Shown here: positions 33,211 to 41,900 of the stretch, in pieces
How positions within the stretch are numbered: position 1 is the first letter of the stretch
How the letters are laid out: each line of letters starts with the position of its first letter
Assembly (NCBI GenBank): GCA_934757155.1
Contig: CAKVLI010000008.1
Coordinates: 1-64,000, forward strand
Origin: an uncultured Candidatus Melainabacteria bacterium
GTDB lineage: Bacteria; Cyanobacteriota; Vampirovibrionia; Gastranaerophilales; Gastranaerophilaceae
Length of the DNA: 64,000 bases
Direction: 5' to 3'
Position numbers and translations under genes: made by a program
The notes under the pieces: model-generated
The model's database searches: none
What the model saw: only the letters and a program-made list of their open reading frames with translations
Told to the model about the DNA's origin: nothing

Positions 33211-33765
33211 TTATACCCCACGAACCTTTGTTGCCGCTAATTTAATATCATTAATTTCATCTGTGTATCGACTCATAACAGTTAACGCAAATTCTTTAAT
33301 ATCCTTAATTCCAAGTTCACTTTCTAAACCGGATGCTTTTACCGGAGCACCTTCAGATAATATATTTAACCCTGTGTGAATTAAAACTGACGTAATAGAC
33401 TTAGTTGCAATAGAAACAGATAATTTACGTCCATTTATCATCAAATCGTCACCGTTTCTGACAACAAAAACACCGTGTTCCTCCAGCAATTCCTTGATTA
33501 TGCAAATCAATAAACGCTGCCTAAATACGCCTTCTGTTAGACCTACTCCAAATTGCTCAGATATAAAGCTCAACATAGATTTGCTGTAAATCGGCTCATT
33601 ATTGATAACATCTTCTACATCAACCATTTCAGTCAAATGAACTTCGCATTCACCAACAAAGGCAACAATAGCGTCACCCTGAATTTTAAAATTCTTGTAA
33701 ATCCAATGAGGAGCAAGCTGCGAGCCTATATATTTTATCTCTTCATCTATAAATTTTGTTTTCAT
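33211..33765 (-). CDS. DUF366 family protein
   Basis: 184 residues. The segments YIGSQLAPHWIYKNFKIQGDAIVAFVGECEV, MVDVEDV, MLSFISEQFG, RQRLLICIIKELL and KLSVSIATKS match what I recall of DUF366, a family found in archaea and some bacteria, sometimes beside 7-deazaguanine genes. The overall pattern recalls the biotin/lipoate ligase fold, but no function is established here. It overlaps the queC stop by 4 bases, arguing for a shared role in queuosine metabolism. Confidence 0.7.
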   Translation of the reverse strand: MKTKFIDEEIKYIGSQLAPHWIYKNFKIQGDAIVAFVGECEVHLTEMVDVEDVINNEPIYSKSMLSFISEQFGVGLTEGVFRQRLLICIIKELLEEHGVFVVRNGDDLMINGRKLSVSIATKSITSVLIHTGLNILSEGAPVKASGLESELGIKDIKEFALTVMSRYTDEINDIKLAATKVRGV

Positions 33766-34436
33766 ACCTTCTCAAATAAATCATGTAATAATTGTTCGCA
33801 ATTGTTAGCCTTGAGCGCCTTTTTCAAGTAATGACAGGACTCACATTCCCCGCAGTGTTTCTCTCCCGAATTATAGCAACTTCTCACCAACTCTAGTGGC
33901 ACCGAATCCCTAATTGCAATTTTAACTATATCATCCTTGTTATAATTAATCAAGGGGGCTATAACCTTTGGACGAACAAGCGTAGAAGTTTGAAAAACAT
34001 TAGAAATTTGCGCCCTAAATGCTTCTGTGTTGTCCGGAAAAGTTGCACCCTCCTCCTTATTTGCACCATACAGAATAAAATCATAACCATATGAATCACA
34101 GAAACAAGCCGCTATATTTAAAAAAAGTGAATTACGATTTGGCACCCAAACAGCTTCGGCACTTTCTTTTGTCTCGAAACCTTCCTTGGGAACATCCTCT
34201 CCAGACACAAGAGTGGTTTTTGTGATTTCTTTGAGCCAATCCAGATTAATAACTTTGTGTTCAATATTATAAAATTCGCAGATTGCTTTTGATGCCTTAA
34301 TCTCTTGCTCGACAGCTTTCTGTCCATAGTCAAAAGTTAAAGCCAGTTCTACATTATAATCCGTTTCTGCCTTTGAGTAACCAAGCGCTACTAACGAATC
34401 TAATCCCCCTGACATCAATATTACAGATTTACTCAT
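33762..34436 (-). CDS. queC: 7-cyano-7-deazaguanine synthase QueC
   Basis: Converts 7-carboxy-7-deazaguanine to preQ0 with ATP and ammonia, on the route to queuosine in tRNA. The 224-residue protein has the PP-loop SGGLDSLVALG (about 9-19), FDYGQKA, WVPNRNSLFLNIAA and the zinc-binding C-terminus CYNSGEKHCGECESCHYLKKAL. I start at the ATG at 34436, preceded by AGGGTG and overlapping the HEAT gene by 8 bases; an upstream in-frame start at 34457 would enlarge the overlap. Other que genes are not in the window. Confidence 0.95.
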   Translation of the reverse strand: MSKSVILMSGGLDSLVALGYSKAETDYNVELALTFDYGQKAVEQEIKASKAICEFYNIEHKVINLDWLKEITKTTLVSGEDVPKEGFETKESAEAVWVPNRNSLFLNIAACFCDSYGYDFILYGANKEEGATFPDNTEAFRAQISNVFQTSTLVRPKVIAPLINYNKDDIVKIAIRDSVPLELVRSCYNSGEKHCGECESCHYLKKALKANNCEQLLHDLFEKV

Positions 34437-35385
34437 CGTCACCCTCGTATTCATCAATTAACTCTTGTGCCTCAGCTTTAATATATTCTGAATAAATCGG
34501 TAATGCAATAACTTCATCCAATATATCTCGTCCTTTTAAATTATACAAAGCAATCAGAGCGTTCTTTTTAACTTCATCGTCATCATCATTTAAACAAGGT
34601 CTAATTAAATTAACCGCATCATCATCACCACTGTTCATAATCGCTTCAATAGCGTTAATCCTAACTATCGGTGAAGGATCCATCAATGATGATTTTAAAG
34701 CCTTTAAAACATTTTTATTATTGAAATTGAGTTTCCCCAACGCTTCTACTATTCTTTCTTTTAAGAAGGTAAACTTATCTATAAATCCTTGTTTTGATTC
34801 CAAAATTGAAACAAGTGGGTCAATCGCACTTGTATCACCCAATAATCCAAGAGCAAATGTCGCTGATTCTTTTAGATAGATTGACTTCTCATCCTCATCT
34901 TCAACAACATCTATTAACGGTTTAACAGCGTATTTATCGCCAATTCTGCCTAAAGCATCAGCGCAGGCCAAACGAACTTTATAATTTTCCTTTTTATTAT
35001 TAAGGCAATCAAGCAAAATCATAACCGTAGACGGGTCTTTATAATTAGAAATTGCTTTAGCGCACATTGCACGAACATTTATCAGGCTATCTAAATCATT
35101 GTCAGAATCATCATCTGTTTTAATTCTCAATAAATCAACTAATATCGCCAACGTAGAAGCAGTTCTATGTGCATCCGTAAACTTGATTATTTGTACCAAA
35201 AGTTCGGGGTCATTAATATTCAATAAGCAATAATTGTATATACTGACTAGCTCAGAAGAGTCATAAAACTCTTCTAAATTCGCAATATTCTTCGCAACAT
35301 CAGATGCAGGAGCTTTTCCAACCCCGCAATTCTCAAGTATAGAATTGTAATCCAAAGCCTTTACGTCCACACAATCACCATACAA
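34429..35385 (-). CDS. HEAT-repeat protein
   Basis: 318 residues built of helical HEAT/PBS-lyase-type repeats from about residue 60 to the end (for example RLACADALGRIGDKYAVKPLIDVVED, KESATFALGLLGDTSAIDPLVSIL and VRINAIEAIMNSGDDDAVNLI). These resemble the phycobilisome-lyase-type HEAT repeats of cyanobacteria, but the protein is probably just a protein-binding scaffold here. The C-terminus is acidic. A TATAAT lies 18 bases upstream of the ATG (35409-35404). It heads the cluster leading into queC, with an 8-bp overlap. Confidence 0.88.
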   Translation of the reverse strand: MYGDCVDVKALDYNSILENCGVGKAPASDVAKNIANLEEFYDSSELVSIYNYCLLNINDPELLVQIIKFTDAHRTASTLAILVDLLRIKTDDDSDNDLDSLINVRAMCAKAISNYKDPSTVMILLDCLNNKKENYKVRLACADALGRIGDKYAVKPLIDVVEDEDEKSIYLKESATFALGLLGDTSAIDPLVSILESKQGFIDKFTFLKERIVEALGKLNFNNKNVLKALKSSLMDPSPIVRINAIEAIMNSGDDDAVNLIRPCLNDDDDEVKKNALIALYNLKGRDILDEVIALPIYSEYIKAEAQELIDEYEGDDE

Positions 35386-35445
35386 TAAAATACTTATTTT
35401 AGCAATTATAGAGAGAGTTTTGAGCTTTAATTATCAAACTATTTC

Positions 35446-35463
35446 GTAACATTTCTTAACAAT
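35446..35463 (+). promoter_or_regulatory. HLR1-like double repeat, 14 of 16 positions
   Basis: GTAACATT-TC-TTAACAAT deviates from KTTACAWW-N2-KTTACAWW at one base per half. It lies between the divergent genes at 35385 (minus) and 35539 (plus), about 60 bases from one and 75 from the other. Confidence 0.35.
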
Positions 35464-35538
35464 ATAAAACCAAAAAGGCAATTAATTTTAATACATAAAC
35501 TTTATATATACATAGACAGTTTTCACAAGGAGCTAATA

Positions 35539-35742
35539 ATGAAAGAAGAAGAATTAAACGCTAAAATGTCCGTTATCGCAGATCCAATCAATAACGTATA
35601 TAAACTTAATTCAAGACAAGATATAGAAGAAATTCAAAGAATTTGCAGAATCTTTGCTATTTCCGAACACCAAGCAAACAAACACAAGATGCTTTCTATC
35701 AAAAATCTGGCTACTTTCAGATTAGTTTTAAGCAATAACTAA
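35539..35742 (+). CDS. small protein of unknown function
   Basis: 67 residues, acidic at the start and basic later, predicted helical (MKEEELNAKMSVIADPINNVY...). AAGGAG lies 7 bases before the ATG, and a clear terminator follows 29 bases after the stop, so it is a complete single-gene unit. No family is recognised. Confidence 0.7.
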   Translation: MKEEELNAKMSVIADPINNVYKLNSRQDIEEIQRICRIFAISEHQANKHKMLSIKNLATFRLVLSNN

Positions 35743-35771
35743 GGCTCATAAATTCGTTAAATATATCGTCG

Positions 35772-35796
35772 AAGAGGTTTTCTAAACCTCTTTTTT
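35772..35796 (+). terminator. intrinsic terminator of the small gene at 35539
   Basis: The stem AAGAGGTTT (35772-35780) with AAACCTCTT (35784-35792) has a 3-base loop and continues into six T (35791-35796). The stop codon of the convergent minus gene (35782-35784) lies inside the loop. Confidence 0.85.
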
Positions 35797-36648
35797 ATTG
35801 TCTTTCGAAACAAATAACCTATCTAACAATACATTTTCAACAAATTTATCAATAGGACTTATCGCTAAAAATAACGCCAGAAAACCACCAACGGTTTTAA
35901 TCATCTTTCCGTTAATTTCTTTACTCGCTTGATATTTAGATAGCACGGTTTTTACAGCAACGTTTTTTGTTTGACCTTTTGAAATAGCCTTATTATACAT
36001 TTTCGCCCAATTTGATTTGGTAAATTCTTCTGCTGAACTTCTCACATCATTATACATTTTTATCAAATCATTTATTGTTTTCTGAGCATATAATGTTAAA
36101 TTTTCTTTTTTATTAACTTTCAAATACTTATTAGAGTGATAATCAATGTTATTTGTCACAATATCCAAAAATTCTTTTGCGCACTCTTCGTCTTTTCCTC
36201 TGTATTTATGCATATTTCCGTTGGTGATAAACGAGTCCGCCAGACTGGAGATTTTTTCCTGCATATTAATACTTATTTTATCTTTTGATAAAAGTCCAAA
36301 CAGAGAAAAGACACCTTGCCCGCCTTTGACGGCTGCTAAGGGAAGAATAATGCTTGCCATACCTTGAAATACAGCTTGTTTCAAACCGCGTTTAGAGCAT
36401 GGACTGTATTCTGTTTGATCGTTCTTATATTTATCATAAATATCAGCCCCTATATATAAAAGTGCAGGTACCCACGTCAGTGTAGCATAGTTTCCAATAA
36501 GCGGACGTAATCCCTCACCCACTTCATTAGAGAAAGCAGCACCTCTTAGCGGCATCTTCATAAGAGGATCTTTATACTCACCCGTTTCCGGATTAATATC
36601 ATCTAAAGCGTGGAAGTCTACACCTCCGGCAACTATCGGCTTAATCAT
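35782..36648 (-). CDS. predicted membrane protein of unknown function
   Basis: 288 residues with hydrophobic segments at about 50-68 (ATLTWVPALLYIGADIY), 92-118 (GMASIILPLAAVKGGQGVFSLFGLL) and 255-275, separated by a charged helical region (about 120-245). No signal peptide is obvious. No family recognised; in style it resembles the predicted membrane protein at 59075, and I suspect it is specific to this bacterial lineage. Its stop codon lies within the terminator of the convergent small gene. Confidence 0.65.
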   Translation of the reverse strand: MIKPIVAGGVDFHALDDINPETGEYKDPLMKMPLRGAAFSNEVGEGLRPLIGNYATLTWVPALLYIGADIYDKYKNDQTEYSPCSKRGLKQAVFQGMASIILPLAAVKGGQGVFSLFGLLSKDKISINMQEKISSLADSFITNGNMHKYRGKDEECAKEFLDIVTNNIDYHSNKYLKVNKKENLTLYAQKTINDLIKMYNDVRSSAEEFTKSNWAKMYNKAISKGQTKNVAVKTVLSKYQASKEINGKMIKTVGGFLALFLAISPIDKFVENVLLDRLFVSKDNKKEV

Positions 36649-36728
36649 AAATGTAAAATCTTTCCCAAAATTGAAATTTAATCATACAACAAACAAGCAC
36701 AATATTCAACAATAACTTAAAATTGACA

Positions 36729-36746
36729 ATTATTAAGAAATGTAAC
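36729..36746 (-). promoter_or_regulatory. HLR1-like double repeat, 14 of 16 positions
   Basis: The complement reads GTTACATT-TC-TTAATAAT: a perfect first half and a second half with two deviations. It ends 12 bases before the -35 box of the promoter at 36759-36786, nearly the same position as the perfect box at rpoB. Confidence 0.4.
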
Positions 36747-36758
36747 AAATATTCCTTT

Positions 36759-36786
36759 TTGTGAAATTTGATAAAATTTATATACT
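36759..36786 (+). promoter_or_regulatory. promoter of the gene at 36822
   Basis: TTGTGA (36759-36764), 16 bases, TATACT (36781-36786). The predicted start is near 36793, leaving a leader of about 30 nt. The HLR1-like box is centred at about -55. Confidence 0.6.
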
Positions 36787-36821
36787 TTATATCTATGTAA
36801 GATAAAAAAAGGTATAAGAAG

Positions 36822-37259
36822 ATGGCAAACACAGCAGCTTTATTAGGAAATTTATTAAACACAAATGCAGATATTAACTTCTATACTCAACAGCAGATTT
36901 ACTGGAGTAATAAGTATGAAGCTAACTCCGCTAAACTTTCAAAACAAGTTAGTTATGAAGAAAAATGGGAATCAGCTTACGATGACGCTACTAACGTTGA
37001 TAAGAAATGTAGCATCAACGGCACAGTTTGGAAAGAAAAAGATGAAGTATTAAGCGATGCAATGGCTGATAAATATGCTCACGCTAAAGTTAAAGAGTAT
37101 AACGAAGAGCTTTCCTTGGAATTAGCACAACAAGATATGGATTACGATACAATGAAAACTATGTATGAAACAATGCTTGAAGAATTGAGAGCACAACAAG
37201 AAAGCGAAAAAAGTGTAGTTTCAAACTCTGCTCAAGACACAGGCTTATTGCAATCATAA
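36822..37259 (+). CDS. small hydrophilic helical protein of unknown function
   Basis: 145 residues, no signal peptide or membrane segment. The start is MANTAALLGNLLNTNADINF; the rest is acidic, rich in Gln, Glu, Lys and Tyr and probably coiled-coil, with a polar Ser/Gln tail. AGAAG precedes the ATG. Its promoter has an HLR1-like box at about -55. It shares general style and upstream box type with the protein at 6199. Function unknown. Confidence 0.75.
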   Translation: MANTAALLGNLLNTNADINFYTQQQIYWSNKYEANSAKLSKQVSYEEKWESAYDDATNVDKKCSINGTVWKEKDEVLSDAMADKYAHAKVKEYNEELSLELAQQDMDYDTMKTMYETMLEELRAQQESEKSVVSNSAQDTGLLQS

Positions 37260-37270
37260 TAGTTAAGGTC

Positions 37271-38092
37271 TTATTGATAGACTTTAGATGCGTTAAACAT
37301 CAAAGAAGCTATCGTCATAGGACCAACCCCTCCCGGAACCGGAGATATATACCCGACAGACGAAGATACATAATCAAAGTCTACATCACCGGTCAGATTG
37401 CCGTTTGCATCCCTGAAGATGCCAACGTCAACTATAACAGAATTATTCTTAACCATCTTACATCTTACAATTTTTTTACCCGCCGCAGATATCACAATGT
37501 CAGCGGCTTTTATTTTGTCTTCCAAATCTTCGGTATAAGAATGGCACATAGTAACTGTTGCATTTCTTTTCAATAACATCTGAGCCATAGGTTTGCCAAC
37601 AATATTAGAACGCCCGATAACGACAGCGTCTTTACCTTCTATCTGAATATTATATTCGTCTAATAACATCAAAATTCCTTGAGGAGTTGCAGGATAAAAA
37701 TATGGCTCCATACCTATGACAAGTTTACCGACATTTTCAGGATTAAATCCGTCCACATCCTTCTTTGGCGAAATTGCAGTAACAACCTTGTTTTTATCAA
37801 TGTGCTCAGGTAATGGCAACTGAACCAAAATTCCCGTAACATCATCATTATCATTCAGCTCATGAATTTTATTGAGCAAATCGTCCTCAGAGATGTCAGA
37901 ATTAAATTCCAGTACTGTAGATTTTATTCCGACACGCTCTGCTGCCTTTTGTTTGTTTCTAACATAAATTTTACTTGCAGGATTGTCACCGATTAAAATC
38001 ACAACCAAATGAGGTTGTTTTTCAAGCTTAGAAACTCTGTCTTTAACTTGTTCTAATATTTTTAAAGAAACTTTTTTGCCGTCCAAAATCAT
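37271..38092 (-). CDS. folD: bifunctional methylene-THF dehydrogenase / methenyl-THF cyclohydrolase FolD
   Basis: Oxidises 5,10-methylene-THF (made by GcvT) and hydrolyses the product to 10-formyl-THF. The 273-residue protein has YVRNKQKAAERVGI with the catalytic Lys (about 56), LVQLPLPEHID, the NADP-binding VVIGRSNIVGKPMAQML (about 156-172) and the C-terminal PVPGGVGPMTIA. The CooC-like gene overlaps its start by 4 bases. Confidence 0.97.
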   Translation of the reverse strand: MILDGKKVSLKILEQVKDRVSKLEKQPHLVVILIGDNPASKIYVRNKQKAAERVGIKSTVLEFNSDISEDDLLNKIHELNDNDDVTGILVQLPLPEHIDKNKVVTAISPKKDVDGFNPENVGKLVIGMEPYFYPATPQGILMLLDEYNIQIEGKDAVVIGRSNIVGKPMAQMLLKRNATVTMCHSYTEDLEDKIKAADIVISAAGKKIVRCKMVKNNSVIVDVGIFRDANGNLTGDVDFDYVSSSVGYISPVPGGVGPMTIASLMFNASKVYQ

Positions 38093-38844
38093 CTGTTATT
38101 CTCCTGTGGAAGATTTAAACGTGGGTAAAGATGCTTTATTGCCTCATAAACAATTGTAGATTTCCTATCAACAGAGCCATTCAACAAATTTTCATCAACA
38201 GGTATTGAACCTAACACATCCATATCAGCTTCTTTAGTGAACTCATAAACCTCATGCATTTTATCATTAACAGCTTTGTTTATGATTACACCCAATTGTC
38301 CGCCAACAGCGTATTTAGTAGAATATTCTTCAATTCGTCTTGCAAGAGCAATTGATTCAACTGTAGGATTTGCAATTATTAACGAAACGTCAATATCGAC
38401 ATCCACAAGTTGATTCAAGTATTTCAAATCATATTCGCAATCGAAAATAACAAAATCATAACGCTCTATCAGTTTTTGCAGAGCATCATTAATTTGACTT
38501 GTAATAGGACATCTGCAATCACGTGAACCGACTAACCAAGAAACAATAATATCAACATTTTCATCCAGTGAAACAATGATATCCTCCATTGCCCACTCAA
38601 CATATTCTTGTTTTGTCATATGCTGCGGTATACCGGTTCTATACTCGTGTTTACCGCTTCTTATGCCATAAATAGTATTTCTTATATCAAGCCCGAATGT
38701 GTGACCTAATTCACCTGTCAAATCGTTATCGAACAATAATATGGATTTTTCAGGAAAATACTCCTTCAAAACATTCAAAAAAGCTTTTGTAACTGTAGTT
38801 TTCCCGCTTCCGCTCTTTCCTGTAATTGCAATTTTAATAGTCAA
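38089..38844 (-). CDS. CooC/MinD-type P-loop ATPase
   Basis: 251 residues from a TTG start. The deviant Walker A reads ITGKSGSGKTTVTKAF (about 6-21), followed by ILLFDNDLTGELGHTFG, a Cys pair in RDCRCPITSQ (about 122-131) and the switch segment VIFDCEYDLKYL. This resembles CooC, an ATPase that loads nickel into CO dehydrogenase, more than ParA/MinD. No CODH gene is in the window. The frame is open to an ATG at 38880 that abuts the rpoC2 terminator T run; I prefer TTG 38844, nine bases after AAGAGG, as it places the P-loop near the N-terminus. It overlaps folD by 4 bases. Confidence 0.7.
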   Translation of the reverse strand: MTIKIAITGKSGSGKTTVTKAFLNVLKEYFPEKSILLFDNDLTGELGHTFGLDIRNTIYGIRSGKHEYRTGIPQHMTKQEYVEWAMEDIIVSLDENVDIIVSWLVGSRDCRCPITSQINDALQKLIERYDFVIFDCEYDLKYLNQLVDVDIDVSLIIANPTVESIALARRIEEYSTKYAVGGQLGVIINKAVNDKMHEVYEFTKEADMDVLGSIPVDENLLNGSVDRKSTIVYEAIKHLYPRLNLPQENNR

Positions 38845-38878
38845 ATTCGTAAACCTCTTATTATTTTTTAATTCTACC

Positions 38879-38912
38879 ATAAAAAAAGAGCCTTGGTTAA
38901 ACCCCAAGGCTC
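38879..38912 (-). terminator. intrinsic terminator of rpoB-rpoC1-rpoC2
   Basis: The stem GAGCCTTGG (38888-38896) with CCAAGGCTC (38904-38912) is followed on the minus strand by seven T (complement of 38881-38887). It starts 18 bases after the rpoC2 stop. Confidence 0.93.
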
Positions 38913-38930
38913 AAATTTTCTCTCAATATC

Positions 38931-41900
38931 CTACTCTTCTTCTTTAGAAGATTCGTTTCCGCTCACCAACTCAGGAGCTCCAAACATACCTTCAATTTCT
39001 TCTAAGATAGCAGAAGGTTTTCTTGCTTGGTTTCTTTGAGCAGCTCTTTTTTGAGCTTCTTTATCGCGTTCTTCATTAGCGAATGTAAGGTGGTGGAAAC
39101 CTGTACCTGCAGGGATAAGACGACCGATAATAACGTTTTCTTTCAAACCTCTTAACAAGTCTTTCTTACCTTCAACGGCTGCTTCAGTCAAGATTCTTGT
39201 AGTTTCTTGGAATGATGCTGCAGAGATAAAGCTTTCAGTATTCAATGAAGCTTTTGTAATACCTAACAACATATATTCACAAGTCGCTTCTTGACCATCA
39301 TGTTCTTTAACAGCCTTATTTTCGTTTTCAAAAGTTTGAACTTCAACAAGCTCACCAGGAAGTAAGTTTGTATCACCTGAATCAACAACACGAACTTTCT
39401 TAGTCATCTGACGAACAATAATTTCAATGTGTTTATCAGCGATTTCTACACCCTGTGAACGGTATACACGTTGAACTTCATCAACCAAATACTGTTGAGC
39501 CTCTTCCGGACCGCAGAGTCTTATAACATCGTGCGGGTTCAGCGGACCACTTGTCAATGGTTGACCTTTTTTGATTTTTTGTTTGTTTTGAACAACAATG
39601 CTTGCATCAATTGCAAATTTGATTTCAGTTCTAGAACCTTCATCAGATACAAGGAATAATCTAGGAACATCGTCTTCGATTTCAATTTCAGCAACACCGT
39701 CAGTCTCTGCTAAGATAGCACAGTCTTTAGGTTTTCTTGCTTCAAGAAGTTCTTCAACTCTCGGAAGACCTTGAACGATATCGCCTGTTTTTTCTCTTTC
39801 AAATACGAGAGTTGCAAGCATATCACCTCTGAGAACTAAAGAGCCTTCATCAACCTGTAACATTGTACCAGGGCTGATTAAGTAAGGACGACCATTTCTG
39901 ATTGTTACTGATTTTGCAGAAACATCTACAATCTTACCTGAAACAGTTGCTTTTTCACCGGAAGAAGCAAGTTCTGAATCAAGTTTTATAAAGTCACCTT
40001 TCTTAACAGAAGGTTTGTTCTTCGTTTCAATAGTTGTTTCAAAGTTTGCACAGTTGAGAAGCAATCTTCTTGATTCAGAAACATCACCCTTCATAGAAGC
40101 AACACCGTCATTAAGCGCTAATACAACGGTTTTTGCAACCGGCGTCTTAGGTTCAATAACTTGTCCGTTTTCTACAAGAAGAGCTGTTTGCAATGAACTG
40201 TTCATCTTAGAATTGCCTTCCAATTCTCTACGAACAATCAATGTTTCAAGAACAACAACCTTCAATTCACCCTTAGCATCCAATTCTACAAGACCTTTCA
40301 AGTGTGACAAGTAACCTTGCATTTGAAGAACTAAGCTTGTTCTTGTAAGAGTTGCACCGTCAAGATTTCTAACTCTTGCACCATCTTTAAACTGTAATTG
40401 AGTTACAGGAACGATGTTAATTAAATCATCAGTTGTGTTGAATTTAATTGAAACTTCTTTTGGCTCAATGTACATAGGTTGTACAGGTCTTACCAAAATT
40501 TGAATAGGTTTGTCTTCCAACGATTCATCATCCAATGAAGTTGTATCAATTTCTTCATCCAAATCATCAATGTCTAAATCATCAAAATCCATTTCCATTA
40601 TTGTAACGATAGAAGTTTCTTTTGCTTTGATACCTTTCGCAATTGTAGTGCCGGCATCAACTACTGCGCCTTCTTCAACCTTAAGTTCAGAAACGTTTGA
40701 CAATGTGTGAGCTTCCCCAGGTCTGATAGTTACTTCGTGAATAACTTCATTAAATTCTTTGAACTCAACAACACCATCTATGTGGCAGTAAACGTCTTTA
40801 ACAACCTCAGTACCTGCAGTTACATAAGTACCGTTTTCAACCATCTTCAAGCTTGAATCCTTGTTAACTTGGTGAACTTCTTCCGGTACAAAAACAATGT
40901 TACCAGGTTTTGTAACGATTTGATTGTCATCAACTTCTACGTCTATATATCTGATTTCACCTGATGAAGAAACTGAACATTCGTCATCAATCAACTCAGC
41001 GATAATCATACCGTTCTCAACTGTTGTATCAATCGGAGCTTTTACGATATATTTTTCACCTGTTTTCTTAACTGTCCACAATTGTTCTTTCTTAGTTTGT
41101 TCAAAAGAAGCATTTGCAGGAGTCAAAGATGCGATAACTATTGTAATTTCTTTACCGTGAACAATCTTGTTAACTTTATTTTTACCGGACTTAACAGTTT
41201 CAACCTCTAAGTCTTCAGCATATCTAACTTCACCACCGTGCTCAGATATCATAAGAGTTTCAGCCAATTTGTCACCGGCTTTAACTTTTTGTTCATCAGT
41301 AACAAGAACTTTAGAACCACCCGGTAAGTTGTATACATCACCGCCGATAATCCATACAATACCATTTTTGTTCGCTGTTCTTGAAATGTTACCTTGTCTG
41401 TCTTTCTTTTCGTCAGCAACAAAGTCTTCAAAAAGAACTTCACCTGAAATATCAGAGTTGATATCTTTTGTAGCTTTTTCTGTCAAACGACCGGCATCAT
41501 TAGCAGAAGGTTTAAATTCAGCTAATTTGAAGTTTTTATCAATCTTTTGACCGTCTTCAAAGAAGATAGTTGCACCGGCAGGAATATGGTAAGATTCTGA
41601 TTTTTTTCCGCTTACTACTTCAACATCAGCTTCATAGATAGAAACTCTAACAACATCACCGTGACGTGTTCTCAATTCTCTAGTTTTAATCTTAGATGAA
41701 ACTGTACCCGCAATAGTTGCGTGAATTTCTCTTGTAGCTTCTTTAACACCAACCGCACCACCTGTATGGAAGGTTCTCATTGTAAGCTGCGTACCAGGTT
41801 CACCAATTGATTGAGCTGCGATAATACCGATTGCTTCACCAACATCAACCAATTTTTGACTTGTAAGAGCCCAACCATAACATTTTTGGCAAACACCATA

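Noticed and set aside
34437..34457. longer queC start (MMNTRVT...)
   Set aside because: It lies inside the HEAT gene without a ribosome-binding site; AGGGTG supports the ATG at 34436.
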